Shown: positions 1-7,989 of the stretch, piece after piece | Layout: each line of letters begins with the position of its first letter | Position numbering within the stretch: position 1 is the stretch's first letter | Assembly (NCBI GenBank): GCA_903970295.1 | Contig: CAJCHQ010000505.1 | Location: forward strand, 1 to 22,709 | Length of the DNA: 22,709 nt | DNA from: Bryobacterales bacterium | GTDB lineage: Bacteria > Cyanobacteriota > Vampirovibrionia > Obscuribacterales > Obscuribacteraceae | Direction of reading: 5' to 3' | Made by a program: the position numbers and the translations under genes | The notes under the pieces: generated by a model | What the model was told of the DNA's origin: nothing | Databases searched by the model: none | Seen by the model: the letters and a program-made list of their open reading frames with translations, nothing else

Positions 1-7
1 ATCGCTG

Positions 8-1408
8 ATGTGCGGGAGATCATGGGAATGCTTACTTGGGATGCCTCAGTCTGAAGAACATTTGAACGCACCTGCGGGCGCCCAGTCAAAACCTACGGTT
101 CAAGCTGCTTCCAGGCTAGATCGTCTGATTATCAAACTGGAAAAAACGCTGGCTGTAGTCACTTGCGTCTGCGCGGCGGCTTTACCCTTGCCGATTACCT
201 GGAGTTGGATCGCTTTGATTCTGGGAATTTGCGTCTGGGTTGCCTGGAAGGTAGCGCTTCGTGCCCGCCAGAAAAATTTTTCCGGGATTGCTTTAGGACC
301 TCTCTCTGTACCGCTTTTCACTTTTTTTGCGGCGAGCGCCATTTCAGGCTGTCCTATGTGGTTCGGACATAAGCAAGCGCCTCTGACATTCGACGACTTT
401 GCGCAATCGGTTGAGAGCCTGCGCACATTCGTGATCTATTTTTGGGCCTTCGATATTTTCTGGAATTTTCCGGATTTGCGCCGCATCGCGATCGCCTGCC
501 TTCTGGTTTCGGCTTCCGGCTCTGGAATATTCGGTGCCTTCGAGCAATTATTCAATTGGCACCCCGGCTACAAATTTCTCCAGGGGACTGGCTTTCAAAG
601 CGGACCTATGGCTTTTGCCGGACAGATGCAAATTTTTTGTATGTTGGCATTGGGCTTTATCGTCGGCAAAAGCTACCGCGTCTTTCCGCGCCCTTTGTCC
701 AACAAATTTGTTTATGGGCTTTTGCTGGCTGCCAACGTCGTTGGTGTTCTATTCGCTAGTGAGCGCAATGCCTGGCTCGGCTTTCTCGTCGCTTTCATCT
801 TCTGGGCGACTCTGGTTTCGCGCCAATTGATGCTGAGAGGTCTTTTTATTCTGACAATTTGTGCTCTATTCGCCTGGTTCTGCGTCCCCGTTGTGCAAAC
901 TCGCTTGCGACCGCTGATGGACTGGCAGCATGAAGTGAGCTCGAAAGCGCGTTTGATCATCTGGCAAAAAGCGATTGGGTATTTTGAATTCAATCCAATC
1001 ACCGGTCTTGGTGCTACTAAGTTTCCGCGTCAGGATATGCCTGAAGCAATCGTGCCCGGACGCTCAGTGGCATTGGACCACGCCCACAGCAACTACTTGC
1101 AGGTCTTAGCCACAACCGGCGTGCTCGGCTTGATTTCGTATCTATATATGGTTATCGCCACGATTGCTTGCGCCTGGCAAAATTACATTTACCGATCGAG
1201 CGATTCATCGCTGCGGTTGCAAGTGGATAAAGCCATTGCTCTGTCAATTATATGCGCGACGGTTTCTTTATTGGTTTCGGGAATATTCGAATACAACTTT
1301 GGCACAGGTCCGGTGCGGCTTCCCCAGTGGTTTGTCATTGCCCTGATCGGCCGGGCCGGCGATAAGGGTGACCGCAGTGGCGACAAAGGCAAGCGCGCTT
1401 CCGTCTAA
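8..1408 (+). CDS. O-antigen ligase / Wzy-type polysaccharide polymerase family membrane protein
   Basis: Polytopic inner-membrane protein of about 466 aa. Hydrophobic segments start near residue 48 and recur to the C-terminus. A long extracytoplasmic loop lies around residues 300-370, and near residue 357 it contains the D-H-A-H-S-N-Y-L-Q stretch followed by a TTG(V/L)LG helix. This is the hallmark of the Wzy_C / O-antigen ligase family (PF04932), which transfers or polymerises undecaprenyl-linked glycans on the periplasmic face. The C-terminus is a short charged tail rich in D/G/K. No glycosyltransferase lies beside it in the window, so the glycan is unknown. The start is uncertain: ATG at 8 has only seven upstream bases visible, ATG at 41 is in frame, and the frame is open to the left edge, so the gene may begin further left. 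It converges on the MATE gene with 24 bp between stop codons and no clear terminator. Confidence 0.8.
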   Translation: MCGRSWECLLGMPQSEEHLNAPAGAQSKPTVQAASRLDRLIIKLEKTLAVVTCVCAAALPLPITWSWIALILGICVWVAWKVALRARQKNFSGIALGPLSVPLFTFFAASAISGCPMWFGHKQAPLTFDDFAQSVESLRTFVIYFWAFDIFWNFPDLRRIAIACLLVSASGSGIFGAFEQLFNWHPGYKFLQGTGFQSGPMAFAGQMQIFCMLALGFIVGKSYRVFPRPLSNKFVYGLLLAANVVGVLFASERNAWLGFLVAFIFWATLVSRQLMLRGLFILTICALFAWFCVPVVQTRLRPLMDWQHEVSSKARLIIWQKAIGYFEFNPITGLGATKFPRQDMPEAIVPGRSVALDHAHSNYLQVLATTGVLGLISYLYMVIATIACAWQNYIYRSSDSSLRLQVDKAIALSIICATVSLLVSGIFEYNFGTGPVRLPQWFVIALIGRAGDKGDRSGDKGKRASV

Positions 1409-1432
1409 AAAATTGCTTAGCGTTTTCTCAAT

Positions 1433-2821
1433 TCAAAGGTGTGTTGTCAGCCACGCTCTAGATTGATAGCGCCAGGTGGCGAGCGTTGCACTGAGTGTGA
1501 TCGATGTCGCCATAGCGATCCAGACTCCATCCGGTCCCATTTTGCAATTGATGCACAAAACCCAAGCCAGAGGCAATCGAACGATCCAATTAGTAAATAT
1601 CGTGATCCACATCGGGGTACGCGTATCTCCGGCTCCCTGCAAGGCACCGGTCAAAACCATGCTCACGGCTAGAAACGGTTCTGTCAACGAATTGATTTGC
1701 AAATAACGTCGGCTGTACAAAATGGTCGCCGGATCGTTGCTCATCACGTGAGCAAGGAAGTCGGCGCCGCAGAAAAGACACATGGCCATGACCACCATCA
1801 TCGCTACTCCAACGTATGTGACTTGCCATCCGGCTTTGAAGGCACGCTCGCTTTTTTGGGCACCGAGGCTTTGACCGACTATGGAAGCGACGGACAAACT
1901 GAGCGCCATGAGCGGCATGAAGATCAGTGCTTCGATGCGCATGCCGATCGTCCAGGAAGCAATGGCCGCAGTCGGCTCTTGACAGTGGCGCAGAATGAAA
2001 AAGACAACGAACACACTAAGCGCCCAGCCGAATCTCTGCACGGCTGACGGCACGCCCACGCGCAAAACGCGCAAACATGATTCGGGCGACAAAGGCAGAA
2101 GTTTGGCAAAACTGCTGTTGAGAGGCGAGCGGTAAAGCGCGTAAAGCGCGATCAAGCTGCCAACAAGGCTGGAAACGACCGATGCCCAGGCGATGCCGCG
2201 CAGACCCAGACCAGGCACCGGCCAGTTATACCTTATGGTTAAATAGTCACCGCTGATGTTAACGGCAGTGATGACGGCGACGATCAAAAGCGGCGTTTTG
2301 GCGTCCCCGATAGAACGGAAAGCACAGTTGACAATGGTTGTAACGCTGAATGGAATAAGGAGGAAGGCAAAAATGTTCATGTATGAAATTGCCAGTGCCA
2401 CCACATTCGGTGAATCGCTAACTCGACTGACACACGGACCAGCAACGAGCAAACAAAAAATGGCGAGCGACAATCCCAGCAAAAATGACAGCGAAATCGA
2501 TTGCCCGGTAATCGCCGCCACTTGCTCACGATCATTGGCTCCTGCCGCACGCGAAGCTAAAGCAGTCGTGCCAGTGCCAGTGGCCATGATGAAAACGAGA
2601 AAGAGAAAGACGATTTGCTCTGAAATACCGACAGCGGCTTGGGACGCCGAGCCCAGATACTTGGAGACCTGCACGTCGACAAAGCCGCCTAACGATGAAC
2701 CGGTCGTGGTCAACAACAGTGGCCACGACATTACCCAGATCGCTTTCCAGAGGCTGCCCTGCGCGAGAGAATTTTCATCCTCGTGAGGTTCGGTTGTTTG
2801 AGCCTTACTGATTTGTGCCAT
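1433..2821 (-). CDS. MATE family efflux transporter (NorM/DinF-like)
   Basis: About 462 aa with the twelve-helix, two-fold repeated pattern of the MATE superfamily (PF01554). Each half begins with an amphipathic segment followed by a helix: the first half has WPLLLTTTGSSLGGFVDV near the N-terminus and the second half has the related VGVPSAVQRFGWAL. Typical family stretches such as GALQGAGDTRTPMW appear late in the protein. MATE proteins export drugs or metabolites in exchange for Na+ or H+; the substrate cannot be read from sequence. I place the start at the ATG at 2821. A TTG 21 bases further upstream (2842) is in frame but has no visible ribosome-binding site. It is divergent from the 201-aa gene to the right and convergent with the O-antigen ligase-like gene to the left. 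Confidence 0.88.
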   Translation of the reverse strand: MAQISKAQTTEPHEDENSLAQGSLWKAIWVMSWPLLLTTTGSSLGGFVDVQVSKYLGSASQAAVGISEQIVFLFLVFIMATGTGTTALASRAAGANDREQVAAITGQSISLSFLLGLSLAIFCLLVAGPCVSRVSDSPNVVALAISYMNIFAFLLIPFSVTTIVNCAFRSIGDAKTPLLIVAVITAVNISGDYLTIRYNWPVPGLGLRGIAWASVVSSLVGSLIALYALYRSPLNSSFAKLLPLSPESCLRVLRVGVPSAVQRFGWALSVFVVFFILRHCQEPTAAIASWTIGMRIEALIFMPLMALSLSVASIVGQSLGAQKSERAFKAGWQVTYVGVAMMVVMAMCLFCGADFLAHVMSNDPATILYSRRYLQINSLTEPFLAVSMVLTGALQGAGDTRTPMWITIFTNWIVRLPLAWVLCINCKMGPDGVWIAMATSITLSATLATWRYQSRAWLTTHL

Positions 2822-2963
2822 CTGTCTCACAACATAAGGCAAATCGCAGACTAATTCAAGCTATAGCGCGCCTACTGCGGGACCGAATTGGTCTTGCGGA
2901 CAGCCCTTAAAGTGACGAAACACCTGAGAAATTGGACATATTTGCTCTGGTTTCCATGAGTCC

Positions 2964-2972
2964 TGATATAAA
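2964..2972 (+). promoter_or_regulatory. Extended -10 promoter (TGaTATAAA) for the 201-aa gene
   Basis: The bases TG-A-TATAAA match the extended -10 pattern, with no convincing -35 at 17 bp. Transcription would start near 2979 and leave a leader of about 100 bases before the ATG at 3081. The leader has a G/C-rich stretch with complementary GAGG and CCTC blocks. Pattern match only. Confidence 0.35.
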
Positions 2973-3080
2973 AGTGGAGGCTGGCCCGAGTCTTCTCCTC
3001 AGGGCTTGGACGGCGGAGCAAAATCTGTCTTGAAGCTCGTGTCTTGGGCTTGGACCTTTAGTGAAAACGGAGAATTCTCA

Positions 3081-3686
3081 ATGAAGTTGCGCAGCAGTGT
3101 TTATGGTTGGAAGTCTGTTTGGATGGATATCGCGGATGAATTGAAAGGCGAATTCGTTGATGGCCCTTCCGTAGTCACGGCTAAATTGCCGATCGAATCT
3201 AAAAACTGGTCTGTCACCATGCAGATGCACGCCAACGCTCTCGGCAAAACTTCTGAAACTACGGTGATCGCCGTCCCTTACGTAGCACGTGACCCTTTCA
3301 GATTTGCCATTCGCACCTCGAGCCATGTTGAAGAGATGGCCAAAGTCCTCGGTCTGCAAGATATCGTCATTGGCAATTCCGAATTCGACAAAGCCTTCAT
3401 CATTCAAGGCACCAATCAGAATCAAATCAAAGAGTTTTTTGGCAATGCTCAATTGAGAGAAAAAATTCTTTCCCAGAAGTCTGTTAATCTCGCAATCGTC
3501 GATCATCATCACAAGCACTTTGGTATCACACCTCCTGCCGGCCACAACGTCTTGTTGTTCGTCGAAAAAGGAGCGATCAACAGCTTCGAAAGATTGAGCT
3601 CGTTGCACGAGTTGATGGCTCATTCGCTCGAGCGGCTCTGCCAAATCGAAGCTGCTTCGGAAGACAAACCGCATTATGTGATTTAG
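3081..3686 (+). CDS. Hypothetical protein, DUF3137-like C-terminal pattern
   Basis: A soluble protein of 201 aa without signal peptide or membrane segments. I chose ATG 3081 over the upstream in-frame TTG at 3006 because a GGAG motif sits about nine bases before it and the extra 25 residues look untranslated. The central part has an F-D-K-A-F-I-I-Q-G segment followed by an aligned L-R-E-K-I-L helix. This resembles the 'FDk.F.V.g ... lt..l...l' pattern I associate with DUF3137-type proteins, so that similarity is a suggestion and not an assignment. A D-H-H-H-K-H cluster follows; it may be a metal site or coincidence. Function unknown. It is co-directional with the GNAT gene 23 bp downstream, so the two may be co-transcribed. 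Confidence 0.6.
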   Translation: MKLRSSVYGWKSVWMDIADELKGEFVDGPSVVTAKLPIESKNWSVTMQMHANALGKTSETTVIAVPYVARDPFRFAIRTSSHVEEMAKVLGLQDIVIGNSEFDKAFIIQGTNQNQIKEFFGNAQLREKILSQKSVNLAIVDHHHKHFGITPPAGHNVLLFVEKGAINSFERLSSLHELMAHSLERLCQIEAASEDKPHYVI

Positions 3687-3709
3687 TCGCATCCAAACGA
3701 CAAAGTGCA

Positions 3710-4249
3710 GTGGCGGCTAAGCCTAGGATGAAAATTCCGAATCAGGATCACGCGATCGAATTCCGTCAACTTGGTAAAACCGACTTCGACCTGCTTTTCA
3801 TTTGGTTGAATAACGTGCATGTGGCCAGCCATTGGGGCGGGCCAATCACAAGAGCGAACTTCGACGAAAATTACAATCAGTATCTCGAAACTGCGCATCT
3901 TTTTGCTTATATCGCTTCTTTAGACGGAGTCGACTTCGCATTCGTTCAAGCTTATCGAGCCAGTCAGGTAGGTGACGGCTGGTGGCCCGAGATTCGGGAC
4001 CCATCTGTCTTTGGCGTCGACTATCTAATTGGCGAAGCGGGATTTCTCGGGCGTGGTCTGGGCAGTTCTCTGCTACTCCAATTCGTCAAATTTTTGAGAG
4101 AAAAATTCGCGGTATCGCGGGTAATATCAGATCCAGCGCCAGACCATGTAGTCTCTATTCGTTGTTTGGAGAAAGTTGGGTTCCGTTCGAGTGGAATTAT
4201 TCAAACTCCCGATGGTCCAGCTCAATTGATGGAATTGGATTGTCTATAA
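3710..4249 (+). CDS. GNAT family N-acetyltransferase, AAC(6')/siderophore-biosynthesis type (Acetyltransf_8-like)
   Basis: The protein of up to 179 aa shows the order typical of AAC(6')-Ib-like and RimJ/RimL-like acetyltransferases: an N-terminal HVASHWGGP segment, a G-V-D-Y-L-I-G-E motif, the acetyl-CoA pyrophosphate loop G-R-G-L-G-S, then DPxPxxxxxIRCLEKVGF near the C-terminus. Such enzymes acetylate an amine or hydroxylamine with acetyl-CoA in the cytoplasm. The substrate may be an aminoglycoside, a siderophore precursor or a protein N-terminus, and resistance cannot be claimed from sequence. The start is ambiguous: GTG 3710, or ATG 3728 with a poorly spaced AGG just before it. It follows the 201-aa gene after 23 bp and precedes the nucleotidyltransferase pair by 53 bp, all in the same direction. 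Confidence 0.82.
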   Translation: MAAKPRMKIPNQDHAIEFRQLGKTDFDLLFIWLNNVHVASHWGGPITRANFDENYNQYLETAHLFAYIASLDGVDFAFVQAYRASQVGDGWWPEIRDPSVFGVDYLIGEAGFLGRGLGSSLLLQFVKFLREKFAVSRVISDPAPDHVVSIRCLEKVGFRSSGIIQTPDGPAQLMELDCL

Positions 4250-4302
4250 GATTTTAGAGAATCATACATGGCTTGGAGACATGATCGTGGAATACTTTCA
4301 GC

Positions 4303-5232
4303 ATGACGACAATCAATCCCAACCTAATTCTTCCAGTCGGCACGCAAGTGGTGACTCTGGTCCAAGTCCGCAGCATCAACGGGCAACCGCTCAGGCGATC
4401 AGGTACTGTCGGCAAAATTATCAAGGCTCCGACCGACAATAATCACGCCTATTTAATCCAGTTTCCTGATGGCGGCCAAACAAGTTTGCATCGCCAGGAG
4501 CTGGCCATCCGCAAACATGTGCAGAACATTACCTTCGACCGGCCAACCGTAATTGGCGATCGTGAATTATACGAACATGTCATCTATCGATGCGTCGTTG
4601 GCTCGCGCGCTTATGGACTGGATGTCGAAGGATCAGATACTGATAGGCGGGGCATTTACCTTCCTCCATCCGAGCTGAACTGGTCCTTGTACGGCGTGCC
4701 CGAACAAATCGAAGATGCCGACACTCAAGAATGTTATTGGGAGTTACAGAAATTTTTGACTCTGGCACTCAAGGCCAATCCGAATGTGCTCGAGTGTTTG
4801 TTTACCCCACTAGTTGAAACTGCCAACCCGATCGCCGAGGAGCTGCTTGCCCAGCGGACGAGATTTCTATCCAGGCTTGTATATCAAACCTATAATGGAT
4901 ACGTGCTCTCTCAGTTCAGAAAACTGGAGCAGGATTTCCGCACCAACCGTGATTTGAAGTGGAAGCACGTTATGCATTTGATTCGCTTACTAATTTCCGG
5001 CGTCACAATCTTGCGAGACACATACGTGCCAGTCAATGTCGGCGAGTACAAAGAAAAACTCCTGGCGATTCGGTTGGGTCAATTGACCTGGACCGAGGTC
5101 AATGACTGGCGGCTCGCTCTTCACCGCGAATTCGATGCCGCATACTCCTCAACAAATTTGCCGGAGCGTCCCGATTATCAGTGGGCGAATTCGTTTTTGG
5201 TCGCGGCCAGGCGACGGATGGTGAAAGATTGA
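4303..5232 (+). CDS. RlaP-family predicted nucleotidyltransferase with N-terminal beta-barrel-like domain
   Basis: A 309-aa protein. Residues 97-121 carry the polymerase-beta-type nucleotidyltransferase signature: V-G-S (G100, S101) followed by AYGLDVEGSD and D112-x-D114-x-RG, the metal-binding acidic pair. A later E-L-Q-K-F helix and N-P-N-V-L-E are typical of the PF10127 family, now called RlaP and linked by comparative genomics to RNA repair. Residues 10-75 form a small basic, beta-rich segment (GTxVxTxVxV, GTVGKI, YLIQFPDGG, LHRQEL) that resembles an SH3/KOW-like fold and could bind nucleic acid. The start at ATG 4303 is bounded by an in-frame TGA at 4282. It ends inside the start codon of the following homologue (TTGA overlap), indicating translational coupling. 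Substrate unknown; no RNA ligase is nearby. Confidence 0.82.
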   Translation: MTTINPNLILPVGTQVVTLVQVRSINGQPLRRSGTVGKIIKAPTDNNHAYLIQFPDGGQTSLHRQELAIRKHVQNITFDRPTVIGDRELYEHVIYRCVVGSRAYGLDVEGSDTDRRGIYLPPSELNWSLYGVPEQIEDADTQECYWELQKFLTLALKANPNVLECLFTPLVETANPIAEELLAQRTRFLSRLVYQTYNGYVLSQFRKLEQDFRTNRDLKWKHVMHLIRLLISGVTILRDTYVPVNVGEYKEKLLAIRLGQLTWTEVNDWRLALHREFDAAYSSTNLPERPDYQWANSFLVAARRRMVKD

Positions 5233-6020
5233 ACTGGCCGCAGCCATTAATTGATGCCGTATTGGCTCATCAATATCCTCTGCTGTTTGCCACTGTAAGT
5301 GGTGCCCATCTCTATGGGTTTCCATCGCCTGATTCCGATTTTGATTTGAGAGGCGTCCACATCTTGCCCGTGTCGGAGGTGATCGGACTCTCGACTGGCC
5401 GGGAAACGATTGAGTCGATGAAAGTGACTGAGAACATCGAGCTTGACCTGGTTACGCACGACGTGAAGAAATTTTTCTCGCTCATGCTCAAGAAAAACGG
5501 CTATGTTCTCGAACAATTATATTCACCTTTGATTGTGCACACGACTGCTGAACATGCGGAATTGAAAGCGATTGGTCGTCAGTGCATAACTCGTTTTCAT
5601 GCGCACCACTATTTGGGGTTTGCCAAAACCCAGTGGCGCCTATTCGAAAAGGAAGAACCTCGGCGCGTTAAGCCGCTCTTGTATGTTTATCGGGTTCTAC
5701 TGACTGGTATCCATTTGATGAAAACAGGCGAGATCGAAGCCGATCTCGTTAGCCTGAATCAAGAATATCGGCTGCCTTATATCAATGATCTCGTCCAACG
5801 TAAACTCTCGGCTGGCGAGCATCAACACTTGCCAGACGCAGACCTCGAGTCTCATCGGCAAGAATACGAACGGCTGGTTGCAGAATTGGAAATGCAATCG
5901 CAGTCCAGTCAGTTGCCCGAGACACCCACTGCTCAGCCCGCTCTCAACGATCTTTTGAAGCGGATACGATTGTCAGGTGCGATTTCGCGTAGACAGACTT
6001 CACCAGGGATTATTGATTAG
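5229..6020 (+). CDS. Second RlaP-family predicted nucleotidyltransferase (tandem partner)
   Basis: About 263 aa from the TTG at 5229. That start overlaps the TGA of the preceding gene by two bases, with GGTGAAAGA just upstream; a GTG at 5181 would give a 52-bp overlap and is less likely. The nucleotidyltransferase signature is TVSGAHLYGFPSPDSDFDLRG at about residues 22-42, with the acidic pair D37 and D39. The usual Gly-Ser before the first strand reads Gly-Ala here (G25, A26). An HDVKKFFSLMLKKN helix matches the KF helix of the first protein. The N-terminal beta domain of the neighbour is absent, and a polar tail (about residues 210-263) is unique. The family is linked to RNA repair (RlaP, PF10127); the reaction is unproven. 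The two proteins probably act together, possibly as a heteromer. Confidence 0.8.
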   Translation: MNWPQPLIDAVLAHQYPLLFATVSGAHLYGFPSPDSDFDLRGVHILPVSEVIGLSTGRETIESMKVTENIELDLVTHDVKKFFSLMLKKNGYVLEQLYSPLIVHTTAEHAELKAIGRQCITRFHAHHYLGFAKTQWRLFEKEEPRRVKPLLYVYRVLLTGIHLMKTGEIEADLVSLNQEYRLPYINDLVQRKLSAGEHQHLPDADLESHRQEYERLVAELEMQSQSSQLPETPTAQPALNDLLKRIRLSGAISRRQTSPGIID

Positions 6021-6035
6021 ATATCTTGATTAGAT
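6013..6035. repeat. Short direct repeat at the convergent stop codons
   Basis: TTGATTAGAT occurs at 6013-6022 and again at 6026-6035, a 13-base period. The first copy contains the TAG of the second RlaP gene and the second copy contains the complement of the stop of the decarboxylase gene. Only nine bases separate the two genes, and no terminator hairpin is visible. Confidence 0.6.
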
Positions 6036-7661
6036 GCTTGCCCGCACTTTGGCACCAAAGTGATCGGTCAAGCGTTTTAAGGTCGGCGAAATATCGTTTT
6101 CCGCGATCACGGCATCGATTAAGAACAATTTCTTACTCTCTCTCGCCATTTTTAGCGCTTTCTGGAAATCCGCTTTAGTCTGCGCCTGCACCCCGTCACC
6201 GCCGACTGCCTTAGCTAATGCCGTGTAGTCCCAACGAGGCAAGTTGTAGTAGTCGCGTTTTTGATCTATGAAACGAAGCATAGCGTAGGACGCATTGTTG
6301 AAGACAATGACGATCGGGTTCAGTCCCATTTTTACGGCTGTACTGATTTCCAATCCAGTCATTTGGAAGCCACCGTCTCCGACGAGAATAATCGAACGCC
6401 GCTCGGGAGTGGCTACCTGCGCGCCGATTCCCGCGGGTACGCCGAAGCCCATGCTGGAATAATAGCCTGGTGCAATGAAAATATCAGTCTTGATACTCAT
6501 ACCCGCGTATAAGCAGTCGCCCACATCAGAAACTATCGCGTAGCGGTGATCCGCCGCCAAATTCAGTTGCTCGATCATTGCCGCTACAGTTAATTCTTTT
6601 GCGTTTGCTTGGGCGCTTAAGTCCTCAGGATCGATCGCTGGCACGCTGTAATGTGGTGGTGCGTTTTTTTTGTAGTGAGAGATCAAACCTTCGACAACGG
6701 CTCTTAGATCAGCACCCTGATAATTTCTGTGTCCAGCTGAAATTTCATTGGCGCTCACTTGAATCAAGATGTCGGCAGGCAGCTTGGCTGTGTAGCCGCC
6801 AGTCTCCATTTCGGTCAGCACTGCCCCTAGTGCAAAAATGCAATCGGACGACTCGACATACTCACGCACTTTTGGATTACCGAATTGTCCAAAGTAGTTG
6901 CCGATGAAATTCGGATGCGATTCCGGAAATGATGCTTTGCCTAAAATCGAGGTGACAACCGGAATGTTCAGCAGTTCTGCCAGTTCTATCACTTCTGATT
7001 TGAGATGGAAGCGTCTGGCTTGGGCCCCCACGACCATCACCGGTTTCTTCGCCGCGGCAAGCCTTTGCACAATGTCGGACAGCGCTTCTCTCAAACCAGC
7101 GGACTGCCCTTCCACAGAATCGGGTGCAAGATCGGCGATATCGATTTCGCCATTGACCATGTCTCTCGGAATTTCGATATAACCAGGACGTGAAGATTTG
7201 ATTGTCGTTGAAAGGACGCGCTCGATTTCTTCCTGCGCCGTTTTTGGATTACTCAGCAAAGCTTGCGATTCAGTCACTTCGCTGAAAACTCGGTATTGCG
7301 TGTCGAATGTTTTAACGCAATGGTGCAATTGCGGTTTCTGATCGCGAAAACGGGTTTCCGGGCTGCCGCTGAGAACGAGCAAAGGAGACTCTTCGGCGTA
7401 AGCGAGACCGACCGGGTTGATCATGTTCAAGCCTCCGGCGCCGTAAGTGACGAGTGCTACTCCCAGTCCTCGCAATCGAGCGTAAGCATCGGCGGCGAAG
7501 CCGACCGAGGGTTCATGCGTCATTACTACAGTCTTCAATCCAGCCCTTTCCTGAGCAGCGTACAGAGGCAAAACGAAATCGCCCGGGATACCAAACGTCG
7601 TGTCGATTCCATGATCTTGCACCCGCTTGAACAGGTAGTCTGCTAATTTCGTTTTCTGCAT
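6030..7661 (-). CDS. Thiamine-diphosphate 2-oxo-acid decarboxylase, indolepyruvate/phenylpyruvate type
   Basis: A cytoplasmic ThDP enzyme of 543 aa, the usual length of the pyruvate decarboxylase family. From the start chosen, the catalytic residues fall at family positions: glutamate E50 in T-H-E-P-S-V-G-F-A-A-D-A-Y-A, a histidine pair H113-H114, and the ThDP/Mg motif G428-D429-G430 ending in N455-N456. N-terminal stretches (FGIPGDF, TYGAGGLNM, SRPGYIEIPRDMVN) strongly resemble the Azospirillum phenylpyruvate/indolepyruvate decarboxylase as I remember it. It would convert an aromatic or branched 2-oxo acid to the aldehyde and CO2, feeding an Ehrlich-type pathway or indole-3-acetate synthesis. 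ATG 7661 is preceded by AGGAGAG at close spacing; in-frame ATGs at 7676, 7700 and 7745 are possible but lack such a site. No aldehyde dehydrogenase or aminotransferase is adjacent. Substrate assignment is inference. Confidence 0.85.
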   Translation of the reverse strand: MQKTKLADYLFKRVQDHGIDTTFGIPGDFVLPLYAAQERAGLKTVVMTHEPSVGFAADAYARLRGLGVALVTYGAGGLNMINPVGLAYAEESPLLVLSGSPETRFRDQKPQLHHCVKTFDTQYRVFSEVTESQALLSNPKTAQEEIERVLSTTIKSSRPGYIEIPRDMVNGEIDIADLAPDSVEGQSAGLREALSDIVQRLAAAKKPVMVVGAQARRFHLKSEVIELAELLNIPVVTSILGKASFPESHPNFIGNYFGQFGNPKVREYVESSDCIFALGAVLTEMETGGYTAKLPADILIQVSANEISAGHRNYQGADLRAVVEGLISHYKKNAPPHYSVPAIDPEDLSAQANAKELTVAAMIEQLNLAADHRYAIVSDVGDCLYAGMSIKTDIFIAPGYYSSMGFGVPAGIGAQVATPERRSIILVGDGGFQMTGLEISTAVKMGLNPIVIVFNNASYAMLRFIDQKRDYYNLPRWDYTALAKAVGGDGVQAQTKADFQKALKMARESKKLFLIDAVIAENDISPTLKRLTDHFGAKVRASI

Positions 7662-7917
7662 TGCTCTCCTACTCATAATCGGCCCCGTTTTCAACGCCAT
7701 GATAGAGATTTGCACTTTGCGCCTCTCATTCAAAGCAGTGGTCATCCGACCTGCACTTTACCCGCCTCGAATTTTAGCGCAGAAGGCGATTTTCTTTTTG
7801 GCCACTTAGCCCGGGTTCAATACTGTTTTGCTCAGGTTCCTGATCCAAGCTCGATTTGCTGGAGCATTACCGAAATGCGCCTAAAGCCTCTACCGTTTAC
7901 GGCGGGGAAGGATAGCG

Positions 7918-7970
7918 CCGCGGGCGGTGCCCGCAGTCAGTGCCCGCAGTCAGTGCCCGCGGGCGGTGCC
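7918..7970. repeat. 13-bp tandem repeat in A-B-B-A order
   Basis: Four contiguous 13-bp units are read directly: unit A CCGCGGGCGGTGC at 7918-7930, unit B CCGCAGTCAGTGC at 7931-7943, unit B again at 7944-7956, and unit A again at 7957-7969, plus one extra C. A and B differ at five positions, yet the two copies of each are identical. The array is very G/C-rich and the unit is not a multiple of three. It lies just left of the guide-RNA-like segment. Confidence 0.9.
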
Positions 7971-7989
7971 AGATTTAAAAAAACTTGCA

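Noticed and set aside
2256..2786. A 176-aa forward frame inside the MATE gene.
   Set aside because: It is antisense to a clear transporter and has low-complexity K/R/T composition without domains.
3078..3692. A 204-aa reverse frame opposite the 201-aa hypothetical gene.
   Set aside because: The forward frame has a proper ribosome-binding site and promoter and protein-like composition; the reverse one has neither.
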